A stretch of DNA of 64,000 nucleotides from Microbacteriaceae bacterium (GTDB taxonomy: Bacteria > Actinomycetota > Actinomycetes > Actinomycetales > Microbacteriaceae), in assembly GCA_025352325.1 (NCBI GenBank), contig JANXTR010000038.1, forward strand, positions 29,921 to 93,920. Reading direction: 5' to 3'. A program made the translations under genes and the position numbers. A model generated the notes under the pieces. That model was not told the DNA's origin, did not search any database, and worked only from the letters and a program-made list of their open reading frames with translations. Positions 25,940 through 34,707 of the stretch are shown here, in pieces (within the stretch, counting starts at the first letter, position 1; each line of letters opens with the position of its first letter).

Positions 25940-26047
25940 ATGGCCTTCGTAATCGTTCTCGCCGCCGCAGCAGCCGCGGCTATCGCCGGAACCGGCGTCG
26001 TCGTCGTGCGCGACGGCTACCGCCGCGTTCCCACCCGTCAGTTCTGA
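25940..26047 (+). CDS. 35-residue single-helix membrane protein
   Basis: Encodes one hydrophobic alanine/valine helix (MAFVIVLAAAAAAAIAGTGV) followed by a short basic tail, RDGYRRVPTRQF. TGTAAT lies 6 nt before ATG 25940, the same leaderless spacing as its neighbours, which supports translation despite the small size. The topology is probably a single helix with a cytoplasmic basic C-terminus. Function unknown; possibly a small membrane-complex subunit. Confidence 0.65.
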   Translation: MAFVIVLAAAAAAAIAGTGVVVVRDGYRRVPTRQF

Positions 26048-26066
26048 CTCGTCGAACCGTACGGGC

Positions 26067-26420
26067 TCACCGACCCGCGTAGATCCGTTCAGGATCCCGC
26101 GGGTCGATCCATATCCGGATCTCCCTGCCGGGCTTCCAGCTGCGGGCGGCGGCCGGTCCAAACACGTGGTCGTAGAGCACCCGGCGCGGAGCATCCGGCG
26201 CCAGCGGGTCCTCGATCTCCAGCTCGACCGCGATGATCTGCGCGCCGTTGAACCGGCGATCGCTCGTCTCCCGGCTCAGCACGGTGGCCCGCAGCTCACG
26301 GCCGTTCTCGACGAGATCGACGGCATCCTCGACGCGGGCGAGATACTCCCGCTTCTCGTCGGCCGAGCCGGATCCCTCGCTGCTCGGGCGCGGAGCTCCC
26401 GTGGTGATCGACCGCTCCAT
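26067..26420 (-). CDS. Conserved small protein of unknown function
   Basis: 117 residues, no signal peptide or membrane helix. A charged N-terminus (about 1-35) is followed by a beta-rich domain with IIAVELEIEDPL and KPGREIRIWIDPRDPERIYA; the last motif resembles the end of DUF3592-type domains, but the helices of that family are missing. It follows mrp on the same strand by 9 nt, yet TAGTCT 6 nt before ATG 26420 suggests an additional leaderless promoter inside the 3' end of mrp or the gap. Confidence 0.7.
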   Translation of the reverse strand: MERSITTGAPRPSSEGSGSADEKREYLARVEDAVDLVENGRELRATVLSRETSDRRFNGAQIIAVELEIEDPLAPDAPRRVLYDHVFGPAAARSWKPGREIRIWIDPRDPERIYAGR

Positions 26421-26429
26421 GGTTCGAGA

Positions 26430-27521
26430 CTACCCGGGGGTGCTGAAGGGCAGGGCCCGTCCGGAGAGCCCCCGTTCACGTGTCGCCAGGCGGGCGGCGA
26501 GCGCGACGATGGCGTCCGCGGCGGGATCCGACGGATCGCTCAGCACGATGGGCGCCCCCCGATCGCCGCCCTCGCGCAGGGCGATGCTGAGGGGGATGCG
26601 CGCCATCACCGGCACCTCGAGCCGACGCGCGAGCTCGTCGCCCCCGCCACTGCCGAACAGTTTCAGCACGGAGCCGTCGGGCTGGGGCAGCCCCGCCATG
26701 TTCTCGACCACGCCGATCACGGTCTGCCCGGTCTGGCGCGCGACGATCCCGCTACGCTCGGCGACCTCCGCAGCGGCCAGCTGCGGCGTGGTCACCACGA
26801 GTACCTCGGCGTGCGGCAGCAGCTGGCCGAGCGAGATCGCCACGTCGCCCGTGCCGGGCGGCAGGTCGAGCAGCAGCACGTCGAGATCGCCGAAGAACAC
26901 GTCGGTGAGGAACTGCTGGATCGTGCGGTGGAGCAGCGGTCCACGCCAGCTGACGGCCGCCTGGCCGTCGACGAACATGCCGATGGAGATGACCTTCACT
27001 CCGTGCGCGAGCGGCGGCAGGATCATGTCGCCGAGCTGGGTCGGCTTAGCGCCGGCGATGCCCAGGATGCCGGGGATCGAGAACCCGAACACGTCGGCAT
27101 CGACGAGCCCGATGCGCAGCCCTCTCGCCGCGAGGGCGACGGCCAGGTTCGCCGTCAGGGTGGACTTGCCGACCCCGCCCTTGCCGCTCGAGATCGCGAA
27201 GATCTTCGTGAGGGTGTCCGGACCGAACTGCTGAGTCCTCGTGCCGCGCAACCGGGTCGTGAGCGCTTCACGCTCGGCGACGGTCATGACGCCGATCGCG
27301 AGGTCGACGCGCTCCACCCCGAGCACCGCGGCGGCTGCCGCGCGGACGTCGGCCTCGATGCGGTCGGCGGCCGGACATCCGACGATCGTCAGGCGCAGGT
27401 CAATCGACGCGACCCCGTCGGCCACCGTGGCCGCGCGCACCATGTCGAGCTCCGTGATCGGGCGGCGGATCTCGGGATCCTGCACCCGGCCGAGCGCGGC
27501 GAGCAGGGCCTCGCTGTTCAC
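26430..27521 (-). CDS. mrp: Iron-sulfur carrier ATPase Mrp/ApbC
   Basis: P-loop NTPase that carries or inserts Fe-S clusters. 363 residues. The N-terminal DUF59/MIP18-like domain (about 1-90: LGRVQDPEIRRPITELDMVR, VGCPAADRIEADV) is followed by the ParA/MinD-type domain: deviant Walker A ISSGKGGVGKSTLTANLAVA, DADVFGFSIP and LLLDLPPGTGDVAI. The usual CxxC near the C-terminus is not visible, as in other actinobacterial Mrp proteins. GTG 27521 overlaps the DUF1003 stop (GTGA), implying coupling. Confidence 0.93.
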   Translation of the reverse strand: MNSEALLAALGRVQDPEIRRPITELDMVRAATVADGVASIDLRLTIVGCPAADRIEADVRAAAAAVLGVERVDLAIGVMTVAEREALTTRLRGTRTQQFGPDTLTKIFAISSGKGGVGKSTLTANLAVALAARGLRIGLVDADVFGFSIPGILGIAGAKPTQLGDMILPPLAHGVKVISIGMFVDGQAAVSWRGPLLHRTIQQFLTDVFFGDLDVLLLDLPPGTGDVAISLGQLLPHAEVLVVTTPQLAAAEVAERSGIVARQTGQTVIGVVENMAGLPQPDGSVLKLFGSGGGDELARRLEVPVMARIPLSIALREGGDRGAPIVLSDPSDPAADAIVALAARLATRERGLSGRALPFSTPG

Positions 27522-28120
27522 GGTGCCGAGGTGCTGGCGGGAATGGAGACGGACTTCGCCGCGGCCTTCGTGGAGGTCTTCCGACGCTTGGCGGGCTTCG
27601 CCGGCCTGTCGGAGGCGTCCAGCTCCTCGAGCAGGGCGCGCAGCTCGCCGCGAATGAAGTCCTTCGTCGCGACGTCCTTCATGGCCAGCCGCAGCGACAC
27701 GACCTCGCGCGCCAGATACTCGGTATCGGCCAGGTTGCGCTCGGCACGCTGGCGATCCTGCTCGATCTGCACGCGGTCCCGGTCGTCTTGTCGATTCTGC
27801 GCGAGCAGGATGAGCGGGGCGGCGTATGAGGCCTGCAGCGACAGGATGAGCGTGAGGAGCGTGAAGTTCTGCAGCCGCGGGTCGAACTGCAACGCGACGG
27901 GCACGATCGAGTTCCAGATCAGCCAGACGATCACCAGCAGCGTCAGGCCTAACAGGAACCACGTGGTGCCCATCGCCCGTGCGAACGACTCCGAGAACCG
28001 ACCGAAGCGGTCGCCGCTGTTCCCGTTGCCGCCCGTGAACCTCGACGAGAAGTTCGAGCGGAGGCCCTTGGGACGGTCGAGGCGGGTGTCGCGGCGTGAG
28101 GAGCTAGTTGCGCGTGCCAT
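27518..28120 (-). CDS. DUF1003 membrane protein
   Basis: 200 residues with two membrane helices at about 50-72 and 85-107 (TTWFLLGLTLLVIVWLIWNS; LILSLQASYAAPLILLAQNR). The signature QNRQDDRDRVQIEQDRQRAE after the second helix is diagnostic of DUF1003. A coiled region and a Lys/Ala/Ser-rich tail follow. It overlaps the upstream MgtE-N/CBS gene by 17 nt and mrp by 4 nt, so the three are almost certainly one operon. The function of DUF1003 is not established. Confidence 0.9.
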   Translation of the reverse strand: MARATSSSRRDTRLDRPKGLRSNFSSRFTGGNGNSGDRFGRFSESFARAMGTTWFLLGLTLLVIVWLIWNSIVPVALQFDPRLQNFTLLTLILSLQASYAAPLILLAQNRQDDRDRVQIEQDRQRAERNLADTEYLAREVVSLRLAMKDVATKDFIRGELRALLEELDASDRPAKPAKRRKTSTKAAAKSVSIPASTSAP

Positions 28121-29435
28121 GCGATGCCCTCCTTCTGGTCGGAATGGCTGCGGTCGAAGTGTTTACGGTCTCGGGTTTGGAGTCGTCGCCGGGTTGATCG
28201 GCACTGTTGGAACTTCGCCAGTCGTCGGGCAGCAGATAGTCGAGGACATCGTCAATGGTCACCACCCCGACGAGTCGGTGGTTCTCATCCACAACCGGCA
28301 ACTGAACCAGGTTGTAGCTGGCGAGAATGCGCGACACTTCGGCCGCACTCGTGTGCGCGGTCACCGGCTCGAGACTCGGGTCGAGCAGGGTGCCAAGCCG
28401 CTCGTTGGGTGGGTAGCGCAGCATCCGCTGGAAGTGGACGACGCCGAGGAACCTGCCGGTCGGCGGCTCGTACGGCGGCAGGGTCACGCAGACGGCGGCG
28501 CCAAGTGCCGGCGCATGTTCGTGACGACGGATGAGGGCGAGCCCCTCGGCGACGGTCGCGTCGGCCGAGACGATGATCGGCTCGGTCGTCATCAGTCCGC
28601 CTGCGGTGTCGGGGCCGTAGGCGAGAAGGAAGCGCACGTCCTCGGCCTCCTCGGGCTCCATCAGACCGAGTAGGGCCTCGCCGCGCTCCGCGGACAGCTG
28701 CGCGATCAGGTCGGCCGCGTCATCCGGCTGCATCTGGTCCAACACGTCGGCGGCGTGGTCGTCGTCGAGCTGGTTGATGATGTCGACCTGGTCCTCTTCG
28801 CTCATCTCCTCGAGCGCGTCGGCCAGCCGGCTGTCCGGCAGCTCCCCGGCGACCTCCAGGCGGCGGTCCTCGGGGAGGTCGAGCAGAGTCGTCGCCAGGT
28901 CGGCGGGGAGCAGGTCGGAGTAGGTCGCGATCAGCTGTTCGGCGGACTGCGCTTCGCCGCCGGTCTTCTTCTCGCTGGTCTGCGTCCAGGCCGCGAAGAC
29001 GGTCGGCCCCTTGCCGAACGGCGAGCCCCCGGTGCGCGGACGGCGAAGGAACAAGTCGGAGACCGCCCACTCGCCCGGTGCGGTCTGCTCGATCGCGACA
29101 TCCTCGATGGTGGCCTCGCCGGACTTGTCCTTGAGCACCACCTTGCGCCCCAGCAGCTCGGCGATCACGCGGACCTCGCCGCCGCGCTGCTCGAAGCGGC
29201 GCAGGTTGATGAGCCCGGTCGTGATGATCTGCCCGGCGCCGATGCTCGTGACGCGACCGATCGAGAGGAACACGCGCCGCTTGCCCGGGATCTCGACGAT
29301 CAAACCCACGACGGTGGGCGCTCGCGTGTTGCGGTAGACCACCAGGACGTCGCGGACCTTGCCGACCTTGTCGCCCGCGGGGTCGAAAACGGAGCACCCG
29401 GCCAATCGGGCGACGAAGACTCTCGTGGCACTCAC
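28104..29435 (-). CDS. PRC-barrel / MgtE-N / CBS-domain protein without transport domain
   Basis: 443 residues, soluble. Order: a PRC-barrel-like N-terminus (LAGCSVFDPAGDKVGKVRDV), a middle linker, an MgtE intracellular N-domain with its acidic repeats (about 225-300: LEEMSEEDQVDIINQLDDDH, DVLDQMQPDDAADLIAQLSA), and a CBS pair (about 300-420, YGPDTAGGLMTTEPIIVSAD; QLPVVDENHRLVGVVTIDDV). MgtE uses these domains to sense Mg2+, but the membrane channel is absent, so this is a free regulatory module. GTG 29435 is 6 nt after TACAGT. Confidence 0.88.
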   Translation of the reverse strand: MSATRVFVARLAGCSVFDPAGDKVGKVRDVLVVYRNTRAPTVVGLIVEIPGKRRVFLSIGRVTSIGAGQIITTGLINLRRFEQRGGEVRVIAELLGRKVVLKDKSGEATIEDVAIEQTAPGEWAVSDLFLRRPRTGGSPFGKGPTVFAAWTQTSEKKTGGEAQSAEQLIATYSDLLPADLATTLLDLPEDRRLEVAGELPDSRLADALEEMSEEDQVDIINQLDDDHAADVLDQMQPDDAADLIAQLSAERGEALLGLMEPEEAEDVRFLLAYGPDTAGGLMTTEPIIVSADATVAEGLALIRRHEHAPALGAAVCVTLPPYEPPTGRFLGVVHFQRMLRYPPNERLGTLLDPSLEPVTAHTSAAEVSRILASYNLVQLPVVDENHRLVGVVTIDDVLDYLLPDDWRSSNSADQPGDDSKPETVNTSTAAIPTRRRASHGTRN

Positions 29436-29492
29436 ATTGAAACTGTAGTTCCCCCGGGTGCGGTCGAAGGCCGGAACGGTAGCATGGCGCGC

Positions 29493-29984
29493 GTGACCAA
29501 CCCCACCCCCGCCTCCCGCCTCGCCGACCTGCAGCGCGTGCCCAAGGGCGACGTCCTCGGCACCTACGACACCTACCTCGAGGCTCAGGCGATCGTCGAC
29601 CACCTGGCCAAGGCCGACTTCCCGGTCGCGCAGGTGTCGATCGTCGGCAACGACCTCAAGTCGGTGGAACGCGTGACTCGCAAGCTGACCTGGAGCCGCG
29701 CGGCCCTCGAGGGCACCCTCAGCGGCGCCTGGTTCGGTCTGTTCATCGGCTTGCTGTTCAGCTTCTTCAGCCCCGCCGCGCTGACCACCGGGCTGTTCGT
29801 CGCGGCCATCCTCATCGGCGCCGCGTTCGGCCTGTTCTTCCGCCTGGTCACCTACGCGATCAACCGCCGAAACCGCGACTTCGATTCGACCAAGCAGGTG
29901 CTCGCGTCGAACTACCAGATCCTCCTGGATTCCTCGCTGGTCGCCCGTGCCCAGCAGATTCTCTCCACGCCGCTGCAGCCGTAG
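29493..29984 (+). CDS. General stress protein 17M-like membrane protein
   Basis: 163 residues. The N-terminal domain (GDVLGTYDTYLEAQAIVDHL, DFPVAQVSIVGNDLKSVERV) matches the general stress protein 17M/YflT-like family. It is followed by two glycine-rich membrane helices at about 75-95 and 100-122 and a short C-terminal tail. GTG 29493 is preferred because TAGCAT ends 7 nt before it; an ATG at 29484 overlaps that -10 box. It is divergent from the MgtE-N/CBS gene across 57 bp, an arrangement I recall from other actinobacteria. Confidence 0.83.
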   Translation: MTNPTPASRLADLQRVPKGDVLGTYDTYLEAQAIVDHLAKADFPVAQVSIVGNDLKSVERVTRKLTWSRAALEGTLSGAWFGLFIGLLFSFFSPAALTTGLFVAAILIGAAFGLFFRLVTYAINRRNRDFDSTKQVLASNYQILLDSSLVARAQQILSTPLQP

Positions 29985-30021
29985 CTCCGCCCCACGCTCC
30001 ACCCCACGGAAGGGCACGGCG

Positions 30022-31023
30022 ATGCTGCCTGTCTCCCCCCTCGGCACGAGCGGAATGTCCGTCACCCGCCTCGGTCTCGGCTGTGCGGCGCTCGCCGGCG
30101 TTTTCACCTCCGTCCGACCGGAAGATGCGGCGGCGACCGTCGCGCAGGCCGCGGCCGACGGCATCCGGTACTTCGATACAGCCCCGCGCTACGGCGGCGG
30201 CCTGAGCGAGCAGCGGCTGGGGGATGCGCTGCAGCACCTCGATCGCCACGAGGTGGTCATCTCCACCAAGGTCGGTCACCTGCTTACGCCGCTCGCCGAG
30301 GGAGAGCTCGGCTGGGACCTGTTCCCGGACTCGCCAACGCGTTCGCACGCCGACTTCTCGCGGGACGGCGTGCTGCGCTCCCTCGAGGCCTCGCTGCAGC
30401 GGCTGCGGACCGATCACGTCGAGGTGCTCTGGATCCACGATCCCGACGAGTACAGCAGCTTCGAGCAGATCATGGACGAGACCTACCCGGCCCTCGAGCA
30501 GTTGCGCTCGGAGGGCGTCGTGCGCGCGATCGGCGTTGGGATCAACCAGTGGCAGCTGCTCGTCGACTTCGCCGAGGTGGACTTCGACGCCTTTCTGCTC
30601 GCGGGCCGCTACACGCTGCTCGATAACGACGGTGCCTCGACCGGGCTTTTCCCGATCTGCGAGGAGCGCGGCATCTCGATCGTCGTCGGCGGCCCGTACT
30701 CCTCCGGTGTGCTGGCGAGCGGGCCGGTCCCGGGGGCGACGTTCGACTACTCGACGGCGTCGGGCGAGGTGCTCGCACGGGTCGCTGCCATCGCCGCCGT
30801 GTGCGAACGCCACGGGGTCGCGCTCCCGGCGGCCGCCCTGCAGTTCTCGGCAGCACATCCGGTCGTCGCCTCGGTCATTCCCGGATGCCGGGACGCCGAC
30901 GAGGTGCGCGACGCGGTTGCCTGGTCGTCCGCTGACATCCCCGCCGACCTTTGGCTCGAACTCAAGCAGGAGGGCCTGCTCGACGCGCACGCCTATACCC
31001 CGGGGATGACCGAAAGCTGGTAG
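30022..31023 (+). CDS. Aldo/keto reductase, aldose-dehydrogenase-like
   Basis: 333-residue TIM-barrel NAD(P)H oxidoreductase. The catalytic tetrad is visible: Asp52 and Tyr57 in YFDTAPRYGGG, Lys83 in ISTKVG, and His139 in LWIHDPDE. The sequence type (LGLGCAALAG; ALEQLRSEGVVRAIGVGINQ) is that of D-threo-aldose 1-dehydrogenase / L-fucose dehydrogenase-like enzymes. ATG 30022 is preceded by GGAAGGG (30008-30014). No sugar-pathway genes are adjacent, so the substrate is open. Confidence 0.9.
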   Translation: MLPVSPLGTSGMSVTRLGLGCAALAGVFTSVRPEDAAATVAQAAADGIRYFDTAPRYGGGLSEQRLGDALQHLDRHEVVISTKVGHLLTPLAEGELGWDLFPDSPTRSHADFSRDGVLRSLEASLQRLRTDHVEVLWIHDPDEYSSFEQIMDETYPALEQLRSEGVVRAIGVGINQWQLLVDFAEVDFDAFLLAGRYTLLDNDGASTGLFPICEERGISIVVGGPYSSGVLASGPVPGATFDYSTASGEVLARVAAIAAVCERHGVALPAAALQFSAAHPVVASVIPGCRDADEVRDAVAWSSADIPADLWLELKQEGLLDAHAYTPGMTESW

Positions 31024-31160
31024 CGCGGCCGATGCGCCGGGGTGCCAGCGGCCCAGGCGTCGGGCGCCCAGGCGTCGAGTGCCGCCCTTTCTCCTCACCG
31101 TGCTGGGATGGGGCGCACGGCGCTCGCGAGAAACGGCGGCGCTCGGCCAGCGGCGCGGAG

Positions 31161-32570
31161 CTAGCCCGCGAGCCACGCCTCCACATCGTCGGCAGTGCGC
31201 GGTATGGCAATCGACAGATTCTCGGCGCCGTCGGCCGTTACGAGGATGTTGTCCTCGATGCGCACCCCGATACCGCGGTACTCCTCGGGAACGGTCAGGT
31301 CGTCCGGCTGCAAATACAGCCCGGGTTCGATCGTGAACACCATGCCCGGCTCGAGGACGCCGTCGAGGTACAGGTCGCGGCGGGCCTGCGCGCAGTCATG
31401 CACGTCAATGCCGAGATGGTGTGAGGTGCCGTGCACCATGTACCTGCGGTGGTACTGCGCCTCGGGGACCAGCGATTCCTCGGCGGTCACCGGCAGGAAG
31501 CCCCACTCGGCGGTCTTCTCGGCGATGATCCGCATGGCCTCGGCGTGGATCTCGCGGAACCGGATGCCCGGCCGCACGATCGCGAATGCCGCATCCGCCG
31601 CCTCCCGGACCGCCTCGTAGACCCGGCGCTGCACCTCGGAGTAGGTGCCGCCGATCGGCAGCGTGCGCGTGATGTCGGCCGTGTAGAGGCTGTCGAGCTC
31701 GACACCCGCATCGATCAGGATGAGGTCACCCGGCATGACGGGGCCGTCGTTGGTGGTCCAGTGCAGGATGCAGGCGTGCGCCCCGCTGGCCGCGATCGTG
31801 TCGTACCCGACCTGGTTGCCCTCGGCCCGCGCGCGCCGGTTGAACGTGCCCTCGACGAGTCGCTCCCCGCGGGGATGGGCGGTGATGGCCGGACGGTCGG
31901 CGATCACGTCGTCGAACCCCTGCTTCGTGGCGGCGATGGCGAGGCGCATCTGCGCGATCTCCCAGGCGTCCTTCACGAGGCGCAGCTCGCTGAGGTCGCG
32001 CAGCAGCTCCTCGTCGTCGAGACCGCGGGATGCGCCATCCCTGGCCACGAGCAGCTCGTCGAGCTCGCTGAGAGGCCTCGTCGCGAGCGCGAGATCGGCG
32101 GCGACCTGCGCCAGCGAGGGGCGCGGCCCGAGCCAGAACTCGCCGATCGCGGCGTTGGCGTAGAACTCGTCGGAGTCGCGTCCCGCGGAGGGCCGGAAGT
32201 ACAGTGTGGCGTCGTGGCCGTTGGGCGTCGGCTCCATGATGAGGACGCTGTCGGGCACGGCCTCGGCGCCCCATCCGGTGAGGTGCGCGAAAGAGGAGTG
32301 CGGCCGGTACGCGTAGTCGGTGTCGTTGCTGCGTACCTTCGCCGGGCCGGCCGGGATGATCAGACGCTCGCCCGGATGCAGCGCCGAGATGCGCAGACGA
32401 CGTGCGGCCGCGAATGCCGCGACCTCGCGCGGCGACGGAAGCGTCTCGGAGCGCTCGGCCCACTGGCTCGAGATGTAGTCCCTGAACGAGCTCGAGACTG
32501 GGGTGGTCGAGCGGTTCGCGTTGGGGTTCGGCGCGGCCTCGGTCGCGGGGGCAGGAGTCGAATCAGCCAT
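31161..32570 (-). CDS. pepP: Xaa-Pro aminopeptidase (aminopeptidase P)
   Basis: M24-family metallopeptidase removing N-terminal residues before proline. 469 residues. The N-terminal domain includes RLIIPAGPAKVRSNDTDYAY. The dinuclear metal site is readable as two Asp in LIDAGVELDSLYTADITRT, His in HGTSHHLGIDVHD, Glu in FTIEPGLYL and Glu in VRIEDN. An upstream in-frame ATG (32585) exists; 32570 is chosen because conserved sequence begins after it and GACAAT lies 5 nt before. The N-terminal 30 residues are disordered (Ala/Pro/Asn/Ser). The 137-bp convergent gap 31024-31160 holds only short GC-rich direct repeats. Confidence 0.93.
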   Translation of the reverse strand: MADSTPAPATEAAPNPNANRSTTPVSSSFRDYISSQWAERSETLPSPREVAAFAAARRLRISALHPGERLIIPAGPAKVRSNDTDYAYRPHSSFAHLTGWGAEAVPDSVLIMEPTPNGHDATLYFRPSAGRDSDEFYANAAIGEFWLGPRPSLAQVAADLALATRPLSELDELLVARDGASRGLDDEELLRDLSELRLVKDAWEIAQMRLAIAATKQGFDDVIADRPAITAHPRGERLVEGTFNRRARAEGNQVGYDTIAASGAHACILHWTTNDGPVMPGDLILIDAGVELDSLYTADITRTLPIGGTYSEVQRRVYEAVREAADAAFAIVRPGIRFREIHAEAMRIIAEKTAEWGFLPVTAEESLVPEAQYHRRYMVHGTSHHLGIDVHDCAQARRDLYLDGVLEPGMVFTIEPGLYLQPDDLTVPEEYRGIGVRIEDNILVTADGAENLSIAIPRTADDVEAWLAG

Positions 32571-32626
32571 GGCCCATTGTCCCACGCGGGTCTGTCAGTG
32601 GATCAGCCGTCACCCGGCCGGGCGTG

Positions 32627-33673
32627 TCAGCCCTGCGGACGCAGCTGGGCGACGACCGGGCGGTGGTCGCTGCCCGCGCCGTCCTCGGTGCCGATGACGC
32701 GGAAACCGACGAAGGTCCAGCCGTCGCTCGCCATCACGTGGTCGATCGGCGCCCCGAGCGAGGTCGGCAGCGAGGTCGGCCAGCTGCCGACCGCCGCGCT
32801 GTGGCGGGCGCGTGCGCCGTCGTGGCAGGCGCCGAGGTCGCCCTGACCGTGCTGGGACGCGACGGTCAGGGCGGCGTAGTGGTCGAGGGTCGAGTTGAAG
32901 TCGCCCGCCATGATTGTGCCCGCGCCGCCGCCTGCCGAGCTCGCCGCCGGCCCGCAACGCGCCGCCAGCCAGTCCAGCCCCCAACGCCAGTTCGACATCT
33001 CGCCCTCGACCGGCGCGACCGGATGCGCGGCCACGATCGTCGGACCGGTCCCGTCGCTCGGGACCGCCAGCACGCTCGGCAGCGTCTTCGTAGATCCCTG
33101 GGTGTCGTCGCGTCGGTAGGTGCCGAGCTTCGTGCTGAGCAGCAGCGACGTCGTATGCGCCTTGGCGACCTGGTCGTAGCTCAGCGTGAGCAGCTGCATC
33201 CGGATGCCCGCTGCCGTCATCGTGTCGGCGACCGCCCGCGCTGTGGCCTCGGAGGTCTCAGGCAGGACGACGATGTCGGCCTTTTGGGTGATCGCCAGCC
33301 GAGCGATCTCCGCAGCACCCGGCGCATCGCCGAGGGTGTTCCAGCTCAGCACGGTGAGGTCGTTGGCGGCCTTGGTCTGGAAGCCGTCGGTGGTCGTTCC
33401 CCGGGTCGCGAGCACGGCGCCGCTCACCCCCGCGAAGGCCAGCAGCAGAAGGGCGAGCGTGGCGGCGAGCCGCCGCGTGCGCCGGGAGACCAGCGCGATC
33501 AGCAGTAGGGCCACGACACCGACGCCGGCCACCAGGGCGGCGAGACCGCGCAGCGAGACGATCTGGGCGATCCCGAACTGCCGCTCCAGGCCGAACAGCT
33601 GCGGCCAGGCGGAGACGAGCAGCACCGCGGCGAGAAGGACGACGGTCGCCGCGGCGAGGAGGCGACGGATCAT
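32627..33673 (-). CDS. Membrane-anchored endonuclease/exonuclease/phosphatase-family protein
   Basis: 348 residues. Three N-terminal membrane helices (about 5-23, 38-62, 68-88) are followed by an EEP-fold domain facing outward. EEP motifs: LTVLSWNTLG (metal Asn), IVVLPETS (metal Glu), IVAAHPVAP (catalytic His region), IMAGDFNSTLDH (Asp/Asn) and the terminal GSDHRPVVAQL (Asp/His pair). Hydrolase of an extracytoplasmic phosphodiester, possibly lipid or nucleic acid; the substrate is undefined. It sits 43 nt from the divergent PHP gene. Confidence 0.87.
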   Translation of the reverse strand: MIRRLLAAATVVLLAAVLLVSAWPQLFGLERQFGIAQIVSLRGLAALVAGVGVVALLLIALVSRRTRRLAATLALLLLAFAGVSGAVLATRGTTTDGFQTKAANDLTVLSWNTLGDAPGAAEIARLAITQKADIVVLPETSEATARAVADTMTAAGIRMQLLTLSYDQVAKAHTTSLLLSTKLGTYRRDDTQGSTKTLPSVLAVPSDGTGPTIVAAHPVAPVEGEMSNWRWGLDWLAARCGPAASSAGGGAGTIMAGDFNSTLDHYAALTVASQHGQGDLGACHDGARARHSAAVGSWPTSLPTSLGAPIDHVMASDGWTFVGFRVIGTEDGAGSDHRPVVAQLRPQG

Positions 33674-33716
33674 GACCGTTCGAGCTTAACGGGGTGCGGA
33701 TGCCTACGATGTAAGG

Positions 33717-34571
33717 ATGCCCAAACCCATCGATCTGCACGCCCACAGCAGCGTCTCCGACGGGACCGAGACTCCCGCGCAACTGATCAGGGCGGCCGTC
33801 GCCGCCGGACTCGACGTGGTCGCGATCACCGACCACGACTCCACCTCGGGCTGGACGGAGGCCTTCGACGCCGCCCGCGGCACCGGACTCACCGTGCTGC
33901 CCGGCCTCGAGCTCAGCACGCAGCTGCAGTACGCCAGCGTGCACGTGCTGGGCTACTTGGTCGACCCGACGAACGCCGCGCTTGTTGCGGCCACCGCGCA
34001 GATCCGCGAGGAGCGGCTACACCGGGCCGAGAAGATGGTCGCGCGCATCGTGAAGGACTACCCACGGCTCAGCTGGGACGACGTCATGGCCCAGACGACG
34101 CCGGGTGCCACCGTGGGCCGGCCGCACATCGCCGACGCCCTCGTGGCGCGCGGCTACGCGTCGGATCGCAGCGCGGCCTTCCAAAGCATCCTGCACTGGC
34201 AGGGCGGCTATTACCAGCCGCAGGAGGCCCCCGCGCCGGTCGTCGGGGTGCGGCTGATCGCGGAGGCGGGGGGAGCGCCGGTGATCGCGCATCCGGGCGC
34301 CCGCGGCCCTGAGCAGCTGCTGAACGACGAGCGGCTGCGTCAACTGGTGGATGCCGGACTCTTCGGTCTCGAGGCGAACCATCGAGACAACATCCAGGGG
34401 TCGCCCGAGAAGTGGGCGAGGACCGCGCGCGAGTTCGGGCTCGTGATCACCGGTTCGAGCGACTACCACGGCGAGGGCAAGCCGAACCGGCTCGCCGAGA
34501 ACACCACGAGCCGTGAGGTCTACGAGCAGATCGTGGCGCACGCCACGGGCACGGTGCCGTTCTGCGGCTGA
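33717..34571 (+). CDS. PHP-domain phosphoesterase
   Basis: 284 residues covering a complete PHP fold with a trinuclear metal site: DLHAHSSVSDG (His8, His10), AITDHDST, LELSTQ (Glu), APVIAHPGARG and the terminal SSDYHGEGKPN. It resembles the 5'-3' exonuclease / 3',5'-nucleotide bisphosphate phosphatase (RnaseAM/YciV) group. ATG 33717 lies 6 nt after TACGAT. The likely role is cytoplasmic turnover of nucleotide bisphosphates or RNA ends; this is inferred from the family. Confidence 0.88.
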   Translation: MPKPIDLHAHSSVSDGTETPAQLIRAAVAAGLDVVAITDHDSTSGWTEAFDAARGTGLTVLPGLELSTQLQYASVHVLGYLVDPTNAALVAATAQIREERLHRAEKMVARIVKDYPRLSWDDVMAQTTPGATVGRPHIADALVARGYASDRSAAFQSILHWQGGYYQPQEAPAPVVGVRLIAEAGGAPVIAHPGARGPEQLLNDERLRQLVDAGLFGLEANHRDNIQGSPEKWARTAREFGLVITGSSDYHGEGKPNRLAENTTSREVYEQIVAHATGTVPFCG

Positions 34572-34707
34572 TCGTCCACTCCGGCGCCGCCGAGGTCGCG
34601 GCGTCCGTCACCGCTCCGCCGAGAAGGCACCTTTGCACCGAGTACCCGCGGACAACAGTGCCGTTTGGACGCAAACCCGGCGTGTCGGCGAGGCCTCGCC
34701 GCGCGGG

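Noticed and set aside
34689..34706. GGCGAGGCCTCGCC palindrome as terminator of the helicase or PHP gene
   Set aside because: It has no loop for a stable RNA hairpin and no T-run; kept only as a remark.
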